A DNA stretch of 24,486 bases from Parcubacteria group bacterium (GCA_002687175.1 NYZP01000018.1:1-24486), one strand, 5' to 3'; positions 14,817-21,689 are shown, counted from the stretch's first letter. Translations and numbers: made by a program. Notes: a model not told the origin generated them from the letters alone.

Positions 14817-14860
14817 CCCCCGGCTCAAGCTTTGCTTGACTCGGGGGTTAAATTTTTTTT
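14817..14860 (+). terminator. Terminator hairpin shared at a convergent junction
   Basis: CCCCCGGCTCAAG (from 14817) pairs with CTTGACTCGGGGG (to 14847) with one mismatch and one G-T, followed by TTAAATTTTTTTT on the plus strand. It lies within the last codons and stop of dus on the other strand. Confidence 0.8.
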
Positions 14861-15796
14861 ATTTAAAATATTAATAATTTCCGAGATTGATTCTGACTTT
14901 ACTAATTTTGATCTTAGTTCTGATGCTCCTTCAAATCCCTTAACATACCAAGCTAAATGTTTTCTGGTTTCGACTATCCCCCACTGGCCTTTAGTCTTGT
15001 AGGCCAATTCTAAATGATTTATAGCCACTTCTTTAGTTTTGGCAAAATCAAACTCTTGATAACTGCCAGTTTTAATATAATCTTTAATTTGTTGAGCTAA
15101 CCATGGCCTGCCATGCAAACCGCGAGCTAAACCAATTCCGTCAACACCGGTTTGTTCGATCATGTACTTAGCTTCCTCGGGTGAATTGATTCCACCATTA
15201 CCAATAACTATTCCGTTAAAATTTTCTTTGATTTTTTTTATCATGTCGTAAGCAATTGGTGCGCTAAAGGGATCTTTAAAGCCACGTCCGTGGATCATAA
15301 TTGCCTGAACTGGTAAGTCTTGAATAAATTCTAAAAGATCCATGGCATTGACCTCATCAATGCCAGCTCTTATTTTAATAGACACTGGTAAGCTGGTACT
15401 TTCAATTGCTGTTTTAATAAGTTTATGACAAGTTGGTAAACTCTTCATTAAAGTTACTCCCCCGCCATGAGCCACCACTTTTCTGGCTGGACAACCAAAA
15501 TTAATATCAATCCCATCAAACCCAGCCTCTTCAACTAGCTTTATTGCCTTAGGATACATTTCTGGACGCTTGCCAAAAATTTGGCAAACTACCGGACTTT
15601 CACTCTTGTCCAGTTTGAGCATACCTAAGGTTTTTTTAGAATCATAGTTCAAAGCATCGGCGGAGACCATCTCAGTATAAACCAAATCAGCGCCTTGTGA
15701 CTTACACACCTGGCGAAAAGCTGAATCGCAAACTCCAGCCATCGGGGCTAGAGCAATAATCGGTTTATTTAATTTTTTCCAAAAATTTTCCTTCAT
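14825..15796 (-). CDS. dus: tRNA-dihydrouridine synthase (DusB-like)
   Basis: FMN- and NADPH-dependent enzyme reducing uridines in tRNA D-loops (323 aa). TIM-barrel N-terminus ALAPMAGVCDSAFR (about 16-29), the substrate/FMN segment YTEMVSADAL, the catalytic Cys in DINFGCPARKVVAHGGG (about 97-113), KIRAGID, IHGR, GNGGI and GLARGL FMN-phosphate motifs, then the helical tRNA-binding domain. The ATG overlaps the upstream glycosyltransferase stop (ATGA), so translation is coupled. The final residues TPESSKA are coded by the convergent terminator hairpin, suggesting a 3' end that drifted into the palindrome. Confidence 0.95.
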   Translation of the reverse strand: MKENFWKKLNKPIIALAPMAGVCDSAFRQVCKSQGADLVYTEMVSADALNYDSKKTLGMLKLDKSESPVVCQIFGKRPEMYPKAIKLVEEAGFDGIDINFGCPARKVVAHGGGVTLMKSLPTCHKLIKTAIESTSLPVSIKIRAGIDEVNAMDLLEFIQDLPVQAIMIHGRGFKDPFSAPIAYDMIKKIKENFNGIVIGNGGINSPEEAKYMIEQTGVDGIGLARGLHGRPWLAQQIKDYIKTGSYQEFDFAKTKEVAINHLELAYKTKGQWGIVETRKHLAWYVKGFEGASELRSKLVKSESISEIINILNKKNLTPESSKA

Positions 15797-16917
15797 TTAC
15801 TTATTTTTTTATAAACAAATTCAGCTAGGTCTTTAGCTGAGTTTGGTCGACCAATAGTTAAGGCAACTTGTTTCATCTTTTTTAATTTAGCTGGATTAGC
15901 AATTAAATCATTAACTGAGCTGACAATCCCGTTAAAGTTGTTTGCTTTAATGGCTGCTCCTTTACTGGTTAAGTATTCAACATTATCTTCTTCCTGTCCG
16001 GGAATAACTTTATTAATTACCATTGGTAAACCCTTAGCCATGCATTCGGAAACCGTTAGACCACCAGCTTTTGAAAAAATTAAATCAGACACGGTCATTA
16101 GCTCTTGCATGTTATCAACAAATCCATAGACATTAATGTTTGAGCTTTGATTAAGGTCAGATTTTTCCAAAGCGGCCTTTAAAACATGGTCTCTTCCGGC
16201 AACAATAATAAACTGAACTTTTTCTCCATGCTTCTTATTAACACCATTAATGATTTTTTGCAAGGCGGAGAAACTGAACTGACCACCAACGATTAAAACC
16301 GTTGACCGGCCCGATTTTAGCTTTAATTTTTTCAACAAAGCTTGTTTGTTAAACTTTGTCGAAAACTTTTCCATTATCGGAATTCCCGTAGCAATCGATT
16401 GACCCGGTTGAACACCATAGTTCTGTAGACACTTTCCGACATCTGGTGTGGCCGTAAAGTAGTAATTAACCTCTTTATCAACCCAAAAACTGTGGCAACC
16501 AAAGTCGGTCACTACCAAAGATGATTGAATATTAATAACTTCTTTCCGTTTTGAGTGGGACACTAAGATCATGGGCAAAGGATGAGTAGAGATCATGAAA
16601 TCAGGGTTGAATTTCTTGACAAACGGAATGAATTTTCCTTCAATTGCCAGCCGAGAAATTAAACTGGGAATTTTTTGTTTGGATGGTTTATTATATTTGT
16701 GATACAACATTCCCCAAACATCAGGGTGTTTGGAACTAACATAATTATAACCATCAACAAATATTTTTTTATATATACTTGAAGCATAATCAATAACATC
16801 AACGTTCTTTACTTCAACGTCTTTATATTTAGTTTTAAAAACATTTTCTATGGCTTTGGCAGCACTGACGTGCCCCATTCCCCCTGTAGCATACACAATT
16901 AAAACTTTTTTTGACAT
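15793..16917 (-). CDS. Glycosyltransferase of the MGD synthase/UgtP (GT28) type
   Basis: A 374-aa GT-B enzyme. The N-terminal GGMGHVSAA loop (about 12-20) and the segment through VDVIDYASSIYKK match the MGDG synthase N-terminal domain, followed by STHPLP and VTDFGCHSFWV. The C-terminal nucleotide-sugar domain has VLIVGGQFSF, YGFVDNMQELMTVSDLIFSK and AGGLTVSECMAKGLPMVI, with PGQEEDN as the donor-binding signature. Homologues move glucose or galactose onto diacylglycerol; MurG is a more distant relative. Membrane glycolipid synthesis is therefore the likely role, but the acceptor is uncertain. It ends in a 4-nt overlap with dus, with TGA as stop. Confidence 0.88.
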   Translation of the reverse strand: MSKKVLIVYATGGMGHVSAAKAIENVFKTKYKDVEVKNVDVIDYASSIYKKIFVDGYNYVSSKHPDVWGMLYHKYNKPSKQKIPSLISRLAIEGKFIPFVKKFNPDFMISTHPLPMILVSHSKRKEVINIQSSLVVTDFGCHSFWVDKEVNYYFTATPDVGKCLQNYGVQPGQSIATGIPIMEKFSTKFNKQALLKKLKLKSGRSTVLIVGGQFSFSALQKIINGVNKKHGEKVQFIIVAGRDHVLKAALEKSDLNQSSNINVYGFVDNMQELMTVSDLIFSKAGGLTVSECMAKGLPMVINKVIPGQEEDNVEYLTSKGAAIKANNFNGIVSSVNDLIANPAKLKKMKQVALTIGRPNSAKDLAEFVYKKISK

Positions 16918-16928
16918 AACTTTTGCTT

Positions 16929-17243
16929 TTATTTGGAGCGATTAATAAATTTTTCTATTTCATCTAAAATATTAGTTGATTTACTTTTATTTTTTTTACT
17001 ATCTAAACTCTTTGTAAATTCAGATGACATCAATTTTTTAACGAGCTCAGTTTTGTTTTGAAATCCCTTTTTTTTAATTTCAGATTTGGCTTTAAATATA
17101 AATATAATAACGACTAAAAAGGGAATTAAAAAAGGGACAATATTCTCTAGCAAATCTTCGAGAGGAGGTCGGCCAGGTAAAGAATAAACGATTAAAGCAA
17201 CAATAGCCAAAACAAAAAGTATATTTCTAATTATATTAGACAT
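16929..17243 (-). CDS. Small two-helix membrane protein
   Basis: A 104-aa protein with two hydrophobic helices (about 5-22 and 34-51) joined by a short PGRPPLEDLLEN loop, then a charged cytoplasmic tail (about 52-104) rich in Lys and Ser. No family recognised. Its ATG directly follows the TGA of cysS, and the glycosyltransferase starts 11 nt after its stop, so it belongs to one cysS-104aa-GT-dus transcript. Confidence 0.75.
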   Translation of the reverse strand: MSNIIRNILFVLAIVALIVYSLPGRPPLEDLLENIVPFLIPFLVVIIFIFKAKSEIKKKGFQNKTELVKKLMSSEFTKSLDSKKNKSKSTNILDEIEKFINRSK

Positions 17244-18635
17244 TCATCTTTTTTTAATTTCAAAACCTGTCTTAGTATCTTCAATGATATAACCTTTAGT
17301 TTCAACTTGCTGACGTAACTTATCTGCCTTGTCCCAAGCTTTATCTGCTCTAGCCTTTTCTCTATCTTTGGCAAGTTTTATTATTGACTCCGGAATCTTC
17401 TCTTTTTTTACTTTATCAAGACCTAATCCTAATATTTTATCAAACTTTAAAAATGATTGCATTTTGGCATGACCAGGAAGTTCTTTGTCTTTTACTAAGT
17501 CCCAGACTATGCCTAAAGCCTTAGGAATATTTAAATCATCATTAACCGCCTTAAAAAAAACTTCTTCATACTCTGCACAACCAACTTTTGGTTTATCATA
17601 TTCAGCTACAGTAGCCCACAATTTCTCTAATGCATTTTGAGCAGCTTCCACAGCCTCCCAAGAAAAGCTAAGTTTTTGTCGATAATGGGTTTGTAAATTT
17701 AAATAACGATAGGCTAACGGATTATAACCTTTATCAATGAGTGTCTGCAGGGTAATAAAATTACCAGCTGACTTACCCATTCTTTTTTTATCCATCACCA
17801 AAAATTCACCATGGCACCAAAAATTCACTGACTTCTTTTTAGTTGCTCCTTCGTTTTGAGCAATCTCATTAGTATGATGTACTGGAATATGATCAATACC
17901 CCCACAGTGAATATCAAAATGCTCTCCTAAATATTTCATTGACATCGCCGAGCACTCAATGTGCCAACCAGGAAAACCTCTTCCCCAGGGGCTGTCCCAA
18001 ACCATTACGTGGTCTTTATTTTCCCCAACCGCTTTAATCCATAAAACAAAGTCAGTGGGATTCTTTTTATCGCCCATTGAAACCCGGGATCCCGCCTTTA
18101 AACTAACTTTACTAAGTCCAGCTAGCTTGCCGTAATCTTTTAGTTTTGAAGTGTCAAAGTATAAGCCATCTTTAGTTTCATAAGTATATCCATTCTTTTC
18201 ATTTTGCTTTATTAACTTAATCATTTCCTTAACGTGATCAGTCGCTTTAGTCCATTTGTCTGGTTCAGAGATATTTAATTTTTTAATATCTTCTTTAAAA
18301 GCTTTGGCATATTGCTGGGCAAGTTTTAATAAGCTTTTGGCATCAGGCTTTAAACCTTCTCGTTTAAGCGCCCTCATCATCTTGTCTTCCCCATCATCAG
18401 CATCAGAAACTAAATGACCTACATCAGTGATATTCTCAATATGTTTTACCTTGTAGTCGTTATATACTAAAACTCGTTTCAAAACATCTTCAAAAATATA
18501 GGTGCGTAAATTACCAATATGAGCATAGTCATAAACCGTCGGTCCACATGTGTAATAACCCACGGTTTTTCCCTTGATTGGTTTAAATTCTTCCTTTTTA
18601 CGACTTAAGGTATTATACAATTTCAACTTTTCCAT
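17244..18635 (-). CDS. cysS: Cysteinyl-tRNA synthetase
   Basis: Class Ia aminoacyl-tRNA synthetase charging tRNA-Cys (463 aa, normal length). The HIGH box reads HIGN in CGPTVYDYAHIGNLRTYIF. Zinc ligands are visible: Cys of CGPTVYD, Cys of GWHIECSAMS, and His of HHTNE. The KMSKS loop reads RMGKS in KKRMGKSAGNF. The anticodon-binding C-terminal helices end with GYIIEDTKTGFEIKKR. The start lies about 7 nt after a -10 box, with no SD, so the mRNA is probably leaderless. It is first of four co-directional genes. Confidence 0.97.
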   Translation of the reverse strand: MEKLKLYNTLSRKKEEFKPIKGKTVGYYTCGPTVYDYAHIGNLRTYIFEDVLKRVLVYNDYKVKHIENITDVGHLVSDADDGEDKMMRALKREGLKPDAKSLLKLAQQYAKAFKEDIKKLNISEPDKWTKATDHVKEMIKLIKQNEKNGYTYETKDGLYFDTSKLKDYGKLAGLSKVSLKAGSRVSMGDKKNPTDFVLWIKAVGENKDHVMVWDSPWGRGFPGWHIECSAMSMKYLGEHFDIHCGGIDHIPVHHTNEIAQNEGATKKKSVNFWCHGEFLVMDKKRMGKSAGNFITLQTLIDKGYNPLAYRYLNLQTHYRQKLSFSWEAVEAAQNALEKLWATVAEYDKPKVGCAEYEEVFFKAVNDDLNIPKALGIVWDLVKDKELPGHAKMQSFLKFDKILGLGLDKVKKEKIPESIIKLAKDREKARADKAWDKADKLRQQVETKGYIIEDTKTGFEIKKR

Positions 18636-18641
18636 AATATG

Positions 18642-18670
18642 ATTTTACCTTAAATATATGACTATTTCAA
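18642..18670 (-). promoter_or_regulatory. Promoter of cysS, probably leaderless
   Basis: On the minus strand TTGAAA (18670-18665), 17 nt, TAAAAT (18647-18642). The cysS ATG starts 7 nt after the -10 box. The -35 lies inside the first copy of the island spacer repeat. Confidence 0.6.
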
Positions 18671-18736
18671 ACTCTAATTTGGCATCTCTCATCCTCATGC
18701 TGATTGGGTTGTTAGACTGTGTGATAGAGGTATAAA
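18661..18736 (-). repeat. Island spacer repeat, copy 1 (degenerate)
   Basis: On the minus strand it begins TACCTC-ATC next to the terminator T-run and ends GTTTGAAATAGT, both shared with copy 3. The middle is diverged (CAG..CAAC, GCAT kept). It sits between the terminator of the 167-aa gene and the cysS promoter. Confidence 0.45.
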
Positions 18737-18772
18737 AAAAGAGTCCTCGCGGTGTTGTCACCACAGGACTCT
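18734..18772 (-). terminator. Intrinsic terminator of the 18793-19296 gene
   Basis: AGAGTCCT pairs with AGGACTCT (18772-18765 with 18747-18740), with an inner GGTG/CACC, then TTTTTTTATA on the minus strand. Confidence 0.9.
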
Positions 18773-18792
18773 AGGTTGGGGTTTTGTGCGAA

Positions 18793-19296
18793 TTAATCTA
18801 TTGGTGGGATGTGCGTAAAATTATCACCAGTCAAGTCTGCCCGTATAGCCGACAAAATATGCACTAGCAGTTGTACTACCTCAGGATGTGTCTTTGCTTT
18901 GAGATAGCTTTCGAGCTTTTCCAAAAGCATCGGCAGTTCATCATCCATCAAGTCTTCCTCTTTTAAAGCCGAGTTCTTGGGATTGCCATCATCATCCAGT
19001 ACAAGACCAGTAGATATGCTTTGGATGAGAAAATCTTTAAATATCCCAAAGCTCGAATCATCGATCTCTTTCTCTCTTTCTTCGTTTGCCACTAGATGTG
19101 CCCTTGCTTTTGGCAACAATCGTTTAGCTTCGGGATTTCCTCGTAACTGCCCAATAGCTTCCTCTAGCTCCTCTCTGGCTTTGGGAAAGTCTTTGTCGTT
19201 AGAGCCAAATCCATTTTCTCTCGATTCACGTTGGTCTCGTCTTAGTTGACGTGATGCAACCATTAAAGCTAGACGCATTGAGTCACTTATACTCAT
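18793..19296 (-). CDS. Hypothetical helical protein, accessory island
   Basis: A 167-aa soluble, acidic protein, predicted mostly helical: basic segment MVASRQLRRDQRESRENGF near the start, then helices KAREELEEAIGQLR, KDFLIQSIST, and a C-terminal part ELPMLLEKLESYLK and VVQLLVHILSAIRADL. No catalytic motif, signal peptide or membrane helix. Start supported by AGGAGG (19310-19305) 8 nt upstream. Own promoter (19375-19347) and own terminator. Codon use (CTC, CGT, GCC, GAC) is unlike neighbouring cysS. Function unknown. Confidence 0.75.
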   Translation of the reverse strand: MSISDSMRLALMVASRQLRRDQRESRENGFGSNDKDFPKAREELEEAIGQLRGNPEAKRLLPKARAHLVANEEREKEIDDSSFGIFKDFLIQSISTGLVLDDDGNPKNSALKEEDLMDDELPMLLEKLESYLKAKTHPEVVQLLVHILSAIRADLTGDNFTHIPPID

Positions 19297-19346
19297 TTTT
19301 GTTACCTCCTCTCTTTGTTTTTCGATCCATTATCAAATAACATAGA

Positions 19347-19375
19347 AGATTATCATGATTAATCTAATTTGTCAA
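19347..19375 (-). promoter_or_regulatory. Promoter of the 18793-19296 gene
   Basis: On the minus strand TTGACA (19375-19370), 17 nt, TAATCT (19352-19347). Confidence 0.75.
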
Positions 19376-19465
19376 TCCCACCACCATCTCAAATCTTATC
19401 TTCATGGTATTGGCCACGATGCTTGGTCTACATGTCTATGGGTAATACCAGTTTCTTTGGTTGGA
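19376..19465 (-). repeat. Island spacer repeat, copy 2
   Basis: It lies between the terminator of the 54-aa gene and the next -35. The segment 19396-19424 matches copy 3 (19798-19826) with one mismatch, and CCATCTCA near 19384 matches copy 4. The part next to the terminator (19425-19465) has diverged. Confidence 0.7.
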
Positions 19466-19500
19466 TAAAAAAAGAAGCTCCACAAATAGTTATGTAGAGC
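19466..19500 (-). terminator. Intrinsic terminator of the 54-aa gene
   Basis: GCTCTACA pairs with TGTGGAGC (19500-19493 with 19484-19477, one G-T), followed by TTCTTTTTTTATCC on the minus strand. Confidence 0.85.
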
Positions 19501-19517
19501 ATTAAGTCAATGATTGA

Positions 19518-19682
19518 TTAACACCATAGCAACCATTTCTTGGTTGCCTTCAAACCTTCATCGACTACGTTTGATGGTACATTTTTATTGATTTCATCTT
19601 GGAGTTCTTTTGGCAACTCATGACACCATTCGAGGTGCAATCCAACTTCTTCGAGTAGATAAAATAGTATTGTATTGTGCAT
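19518..19682 (-). CDS. 54-aa hypothetical protein, accessory island
   Basis: A small ORF in what otherwise looks like a 600-bp gap. It reads MHNTILFYLLEEVGLHLEW at the start and ends GLKATKKWLLWC. Support: promoter at 19772-19744, a modest SD AAGGGA 6 nt before the ATG, and a strong terminator 18 nt after the stop. The peptide looks like two amphipathic helices split by a PSN turn, with three Trp and two Cys. No family recognised. The surrounding signals make it as credible as the longer genes of the island. Confidence 0.65.
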   Translation of the reverse strand: MHNTILFYLLEEVGLHLEWCHELPKELQDEINKNVPSNVVDEGLKATKKWLLWC

Positions 19683-19743
19683 TGTGTTTCCCTTAATTGA
19701 TATGTGTTTTCTACATCCAATTAATGTTCTACGACAACTTCAC

Positions 19744-19772
19744 ACATTAGCACATCTGTTTGTTATTGTCAA
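19744..19772 (-). promoter_or_regulatory. Promoter of the 54-aa gene
   Basis: On the minus strand TTGACA (19772-19767), 17 nt, TAATGT (19749-19744), giving a leader of about 55 nt. Confidence 0.7.
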
Positions 19773-19852
19773 CCCAATTCCTTAACTATTTCAAACCTTA
19801 TCTTCATGGTATTAGCCACGATGCTTAAGTTGCTGGGCTGAACGATGGAGGT
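19773..19852 (-). repeat. Island spacer repeat, copy 3
   Basis: Between the terminator of the 19912 gene and the -35 of the 54-aa gene. A 25-bp segment (19828-19852) is identical to 20906-20930 in copy 4, and 19796-19826 nearly matches copy 2. TTTCAAAC near 19790 matches copy 1. Confidence 0.8.
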
Positions 19853-19886
19853 AAAAAAAAACGACCAACTACACTGAGTCGGTCGT
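19853..19886 (-). terminator. Intrinsic terminator of the 19912-20415 gene
   Basis: A 10-bp stem, ACGACCGACT with AGTTGGTCGT (one G-T), loop CAGTGT, then eight T on the minus strand. Confidence 0.9.
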
Positions 19887-19911
19887 GATGATGATATATA
19901 TAACACTACCA

Positions 19912-20415
19912 TCAATTGTCATCGATAAGACGCTGAAGGTACTCTATAGCCACGGAGCCAACAAGGTTTGAACTATCCACCTCTTCTTGTCCATCTGGTG
20001 TTCGAATCACCACTTGATCAAGTTGGGCAAGCAAGTGATCATTAAGATAGAGATATACACCCTGATCATCCACAACTACTCGGGAATTCTCGCTCAAGTG
20101 TTTGGCGATAATTCCACCAATTATCTGATCGAGACGATTATTGCCAGCTGACCTTGCAAGAATTGGCCATCTAAATAATTCTATCAGAGGTATTGCCAAA
20201 TCTTTTGGCATCCATTTGATCATATCATCCATGTCATTTTTTTCGAATGATATATTCTGGCCATCTTCAAGCTTAAAGTCCACACTGACCGTGAAACTAC
20301 TACCGTACTCATACAGTATGAGCAAGGTTGGGATAATCACAGGCTTCGTCTCTTCAGACAAATAAATTGTCCAATCAACATCTTTCATGGGTATTTCTTT
20401 TCCAGCCAAACTCAT
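19912..20415 (-). CDS. Hypothetical protein, accessory island
   Basis: A 167-aa soluble protein of mixed alpha/beta character: KDVDWTIYLSEETKPVII, a beta segment SSFTVSVDFKLEDG, helix DLAIPLIELFRWPIL, and late beta strands SRVVVDDQGVYLYL and LDQVVIRTPDG. No motif I can name. The start is set at ATG 20415, which has GGAAG 5 nt upstream; a GTG at 20427 in frame is possible (171 aa). Unlike its neighbours, no clear promoter lies between it and the terminator of the preceding gene, so it may depend on read-through. GC-richer codons than the core genes. Confidence 0.7.
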   Translation of the reverse strand: MSLAGKEIPMKDVDWTIYLSEETKPVIIPTLLILYEYGSSFTVSVDFKLEDGQNISFEKNDMDDMIKWMPKDLAIPLIELFRWPILARSAGNNRLDQIIGGIIAKHLSENSRVVVDDQGVYLYLNDHLLAQLDQVVIRTPDGQEEVDSSNLVGSVAIEYLQRLIDDN

Positions 20416-20454
20416 ACATTCTTCCACTTGAGCTACAAACCTGTGGGTTGGAGG

Positions 20455-20490
20455 AATAAAAAAGGTCTAGGCGAACGAATCGTCTAGACC
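20455..20490 (-). terminator. Intrinsic terminator of the 20512-20760 gene
   Basis: GGTCTAGAC pairs with GCCTAGACC (one mismatch), loop GATTCGTTC, then TTTTTTATT on the minus strand. Confidence 0.85.
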
Positions 20491-20511
20491 AAGCAATGAA
20501 CATAATTGATT

Positions 20512-20760
20512 TTAGCAACTTTCATCTCCAGGCCAAGGGCTGTCAACTCGACCACGTTCGGGAGTAGAGTCAAAACCCATACTTGTCGCCATGAGCATTT
20601 CATCCAAGAGTGGGTCAGGTGCAACTGAATTACGACGAGCCAAGAAAGACTCCAATTGGAGACGTTCTTCACGCTCTTCAGGGTGATGTCTTTCCCTGAC
20701 AGCTCGATTAGCCATAGCTTGTTCGTACTCTTTTTCCCATTTGGGTTTAAATGGCCACAT
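20512..20760 (-). CDS. Small hypothetical protein, accessory island
   Basis: An 82-aa hydrophilic, highly charged protein starting MWPFKPKWEKEYEQAM, with a central Arg/Glu-rich helix (AVRERHHPEEREERLQLESFL) and a disordered acidic end (STPERGRVDSPWPGDESC). The start is ATG 20760 because AAGGAG (20774-20769) lies 8 nt upstream; the in-frame TTG at 20790 lies upstream of that SD. The leader holds a hairpin CGCTC-TTTG-GAGCG at about 20781-20794. The N-terminal WPFK segment could touch a membrane surface, but no transmembrane helix is present. Function unknown. Confidence 0.65.
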   Translation of the reverse strand: MWPFKPKWEKEYEQAMANRAVRERHHPEEREERLQLESFLARRNSVAPDPLLDEMLMATSMGFDSTPERGRVDSPWPGDESC

Positions 20761-20823
20761 GTCCAGTACTCCTTTCAATGAGCGCTCCAAAGAGCGGTTG
20801 AGGTTTCATTTAAACCACTCTAT

Positions 20824-20852
20824 ATAATATTCCTATTTGATTAGCTTGTCAA
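20824..20852 (-). promoter_or_regulatory. Promoter of the 82-aa gene
   Basis: On the minus strand TTGACA (20852-20847), 17 nt, TATTAT (20829-20824). Confidence 0.75.
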
Positions 20853-20930
20853 TGCTACCACCATCTCATACCTAATTAACTTCGCTGTATTGTACACGAT
20901 ACTTGAGTTGCTGGGCTGAACGATGGAGGT
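20853..20930 (-). repeat. Island spacer repeat, copy 4
   Basis: Between the terminator of the CDP-alcohol transferase gene and the -35 of the 82-aa gene. It shares a 25-bp identity with copy 3 (20906-20930) and CACGAT, GTATTG and CCATCTCA blocks with copies 2 and 3. Confidence 0.8.
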
Positions 20931-20932
20931 GT

Positions 20933-20959
20933 AAAAAAACGACCCAGATTTGAGTCGTT
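20933..20959 (-). terminator. Intrinsic terminator of the CDP-alcohol transferase gene
   Basis: AACGACTC pairs with GGGTCGTT (one G-T), loop AAATCT, then TTTTT on the minus strand. Confidence 0.85.
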
Positions 20960-20963
20960 ATAC

Positions 20964-21641
20964 TTAGTGACTTTTACCGTTCCAAAAGCCAAAATCTTTA
21001 AAATGCTGCCTGAAGTTTATGACAATTGCTGCCCCACCAAGATAAACTCCTCCCCAGCAAATATTCTTACCAACTTCGATCCAATCAGGATAGATGCCGA
21101 TTACCACTCCTGCACAGTAGCAGGTCATACCAAATTTTCCGATAACGTTATCGGGAGTTTCGTCACTATTGTGTAGCAACTTATAAGTTGCTGTCACAAT
21201 CACCGTGGTCACCCCTAACAAAGAGATAATGACCAGTGGCTTACTAACTGACCAGTACTCAACACACCCGAGCGGCACAACCAGCAACTTATCAGAAACT
21301 TTCTCAAAATAAGCCCCCTCTCTTGAGGTTAGTTTTTTTGCTCTAGCCACCAAACCGTCAAGCAGGTCAGTCAAACAAAGTGCCACAAAAATAACGGCAA
21401 AAAGATGACTGTTATGATAGTCGTAAGATAATATCAGTAAAAACAAAATTACTAAAGCTCCAAAGAATCTAAGCCAAGTAATGTTGTTGGGTGTTATCCT
21501 GTCTGGCCAGTGATTCCTAATCAACGGAAGCAGAATTCTTTCTTTGGTCTCAAACAAAAACTTCAACAGCTGTTCAATACCTACCTCCAGTCTGATAAAT
21601 GGTCTGATCAGAGGATTATATGATCTCATTTGTGATTTCAA
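20964..21641 (-). CDS. CDP-alcohol phosphatidyltransferase family protein
   Basis: A 225-aa membrane enzyme of the family that moves a CDP-linked lipid or alcohol phosphate onto a second alcohol (PgsA-like). The signature is clear at about residues 91-116: D-x2-D-G-x2-A-R-x8-G-x3-E-x3-D. The third acidic position is Glu, where the family has Asp. RITPNNITWLRF before it is the usual substrate-entry segment, and about five to six hydrophobic helices follow (66-90, 121-134, 137-152, 173-183, 195-208). The start is TTG 21641, with GGAGG 7 nt upstream; the later ATG 12 nt downstream would be too far. Product could be phosphatidylglycerol phosphate, an inositol lipid or another; not decidable. Island style signals (own promoter and terminator). 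Confidence 0.85.
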   Translation of the reverse strand: MKSQMRSYNPLIRPFIRLEVGIEQLLKFLFETKERILLPLIRNHWPDRITPNNITWLRFFGALVILFLLILSYDYHNSHLFAVIFVALCLTDLLDGLVARAKKLTSREGAYFEKVSDKLLVVPLGCVEYWSVSKPLVIISLLGVTTVIVTATYKLLHNSDETPDNVIGKFGMTCYCAGVVIGIYPDWIEVGKNICWGGVYLGGAAIVINFRQHFKDFGFWNGKSH

Positions 21642-21689
21642 GGTGCAACCTCCATAGGTTGTACAGCTATACGATTTATAACCGTTTTT

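Noticed and set aside
15793..15796. UGA recoding as in Gracilibacteria or Absconditabacteria
   Set aside because: TGA ends the glycosyltransferase, dus and cysS at sensible places, with no in-frame TGA inside core genes.
18793..20415. The two 167-aa island proteins as duplicates
   Set aside because: Equal length is coincidence; their sequences share no visible motif and differ in predicted secondary structure.
20484..20672. 62-aa frame overlapping the 82-aa gene in another frame
   Set aside because: No SD of its own, and it runs through the terminator hairpin; the 82-aa frame has the AAGGAG-supported start.
18661..20930. Island spacers as integron attC sites or a CRISPR array
   Set aside because: No attC core sites or large imperfect palindrome are visible in the spacers, there is no integrase in the window, and four diverged copies spaced by genes are not a CRISPR array.
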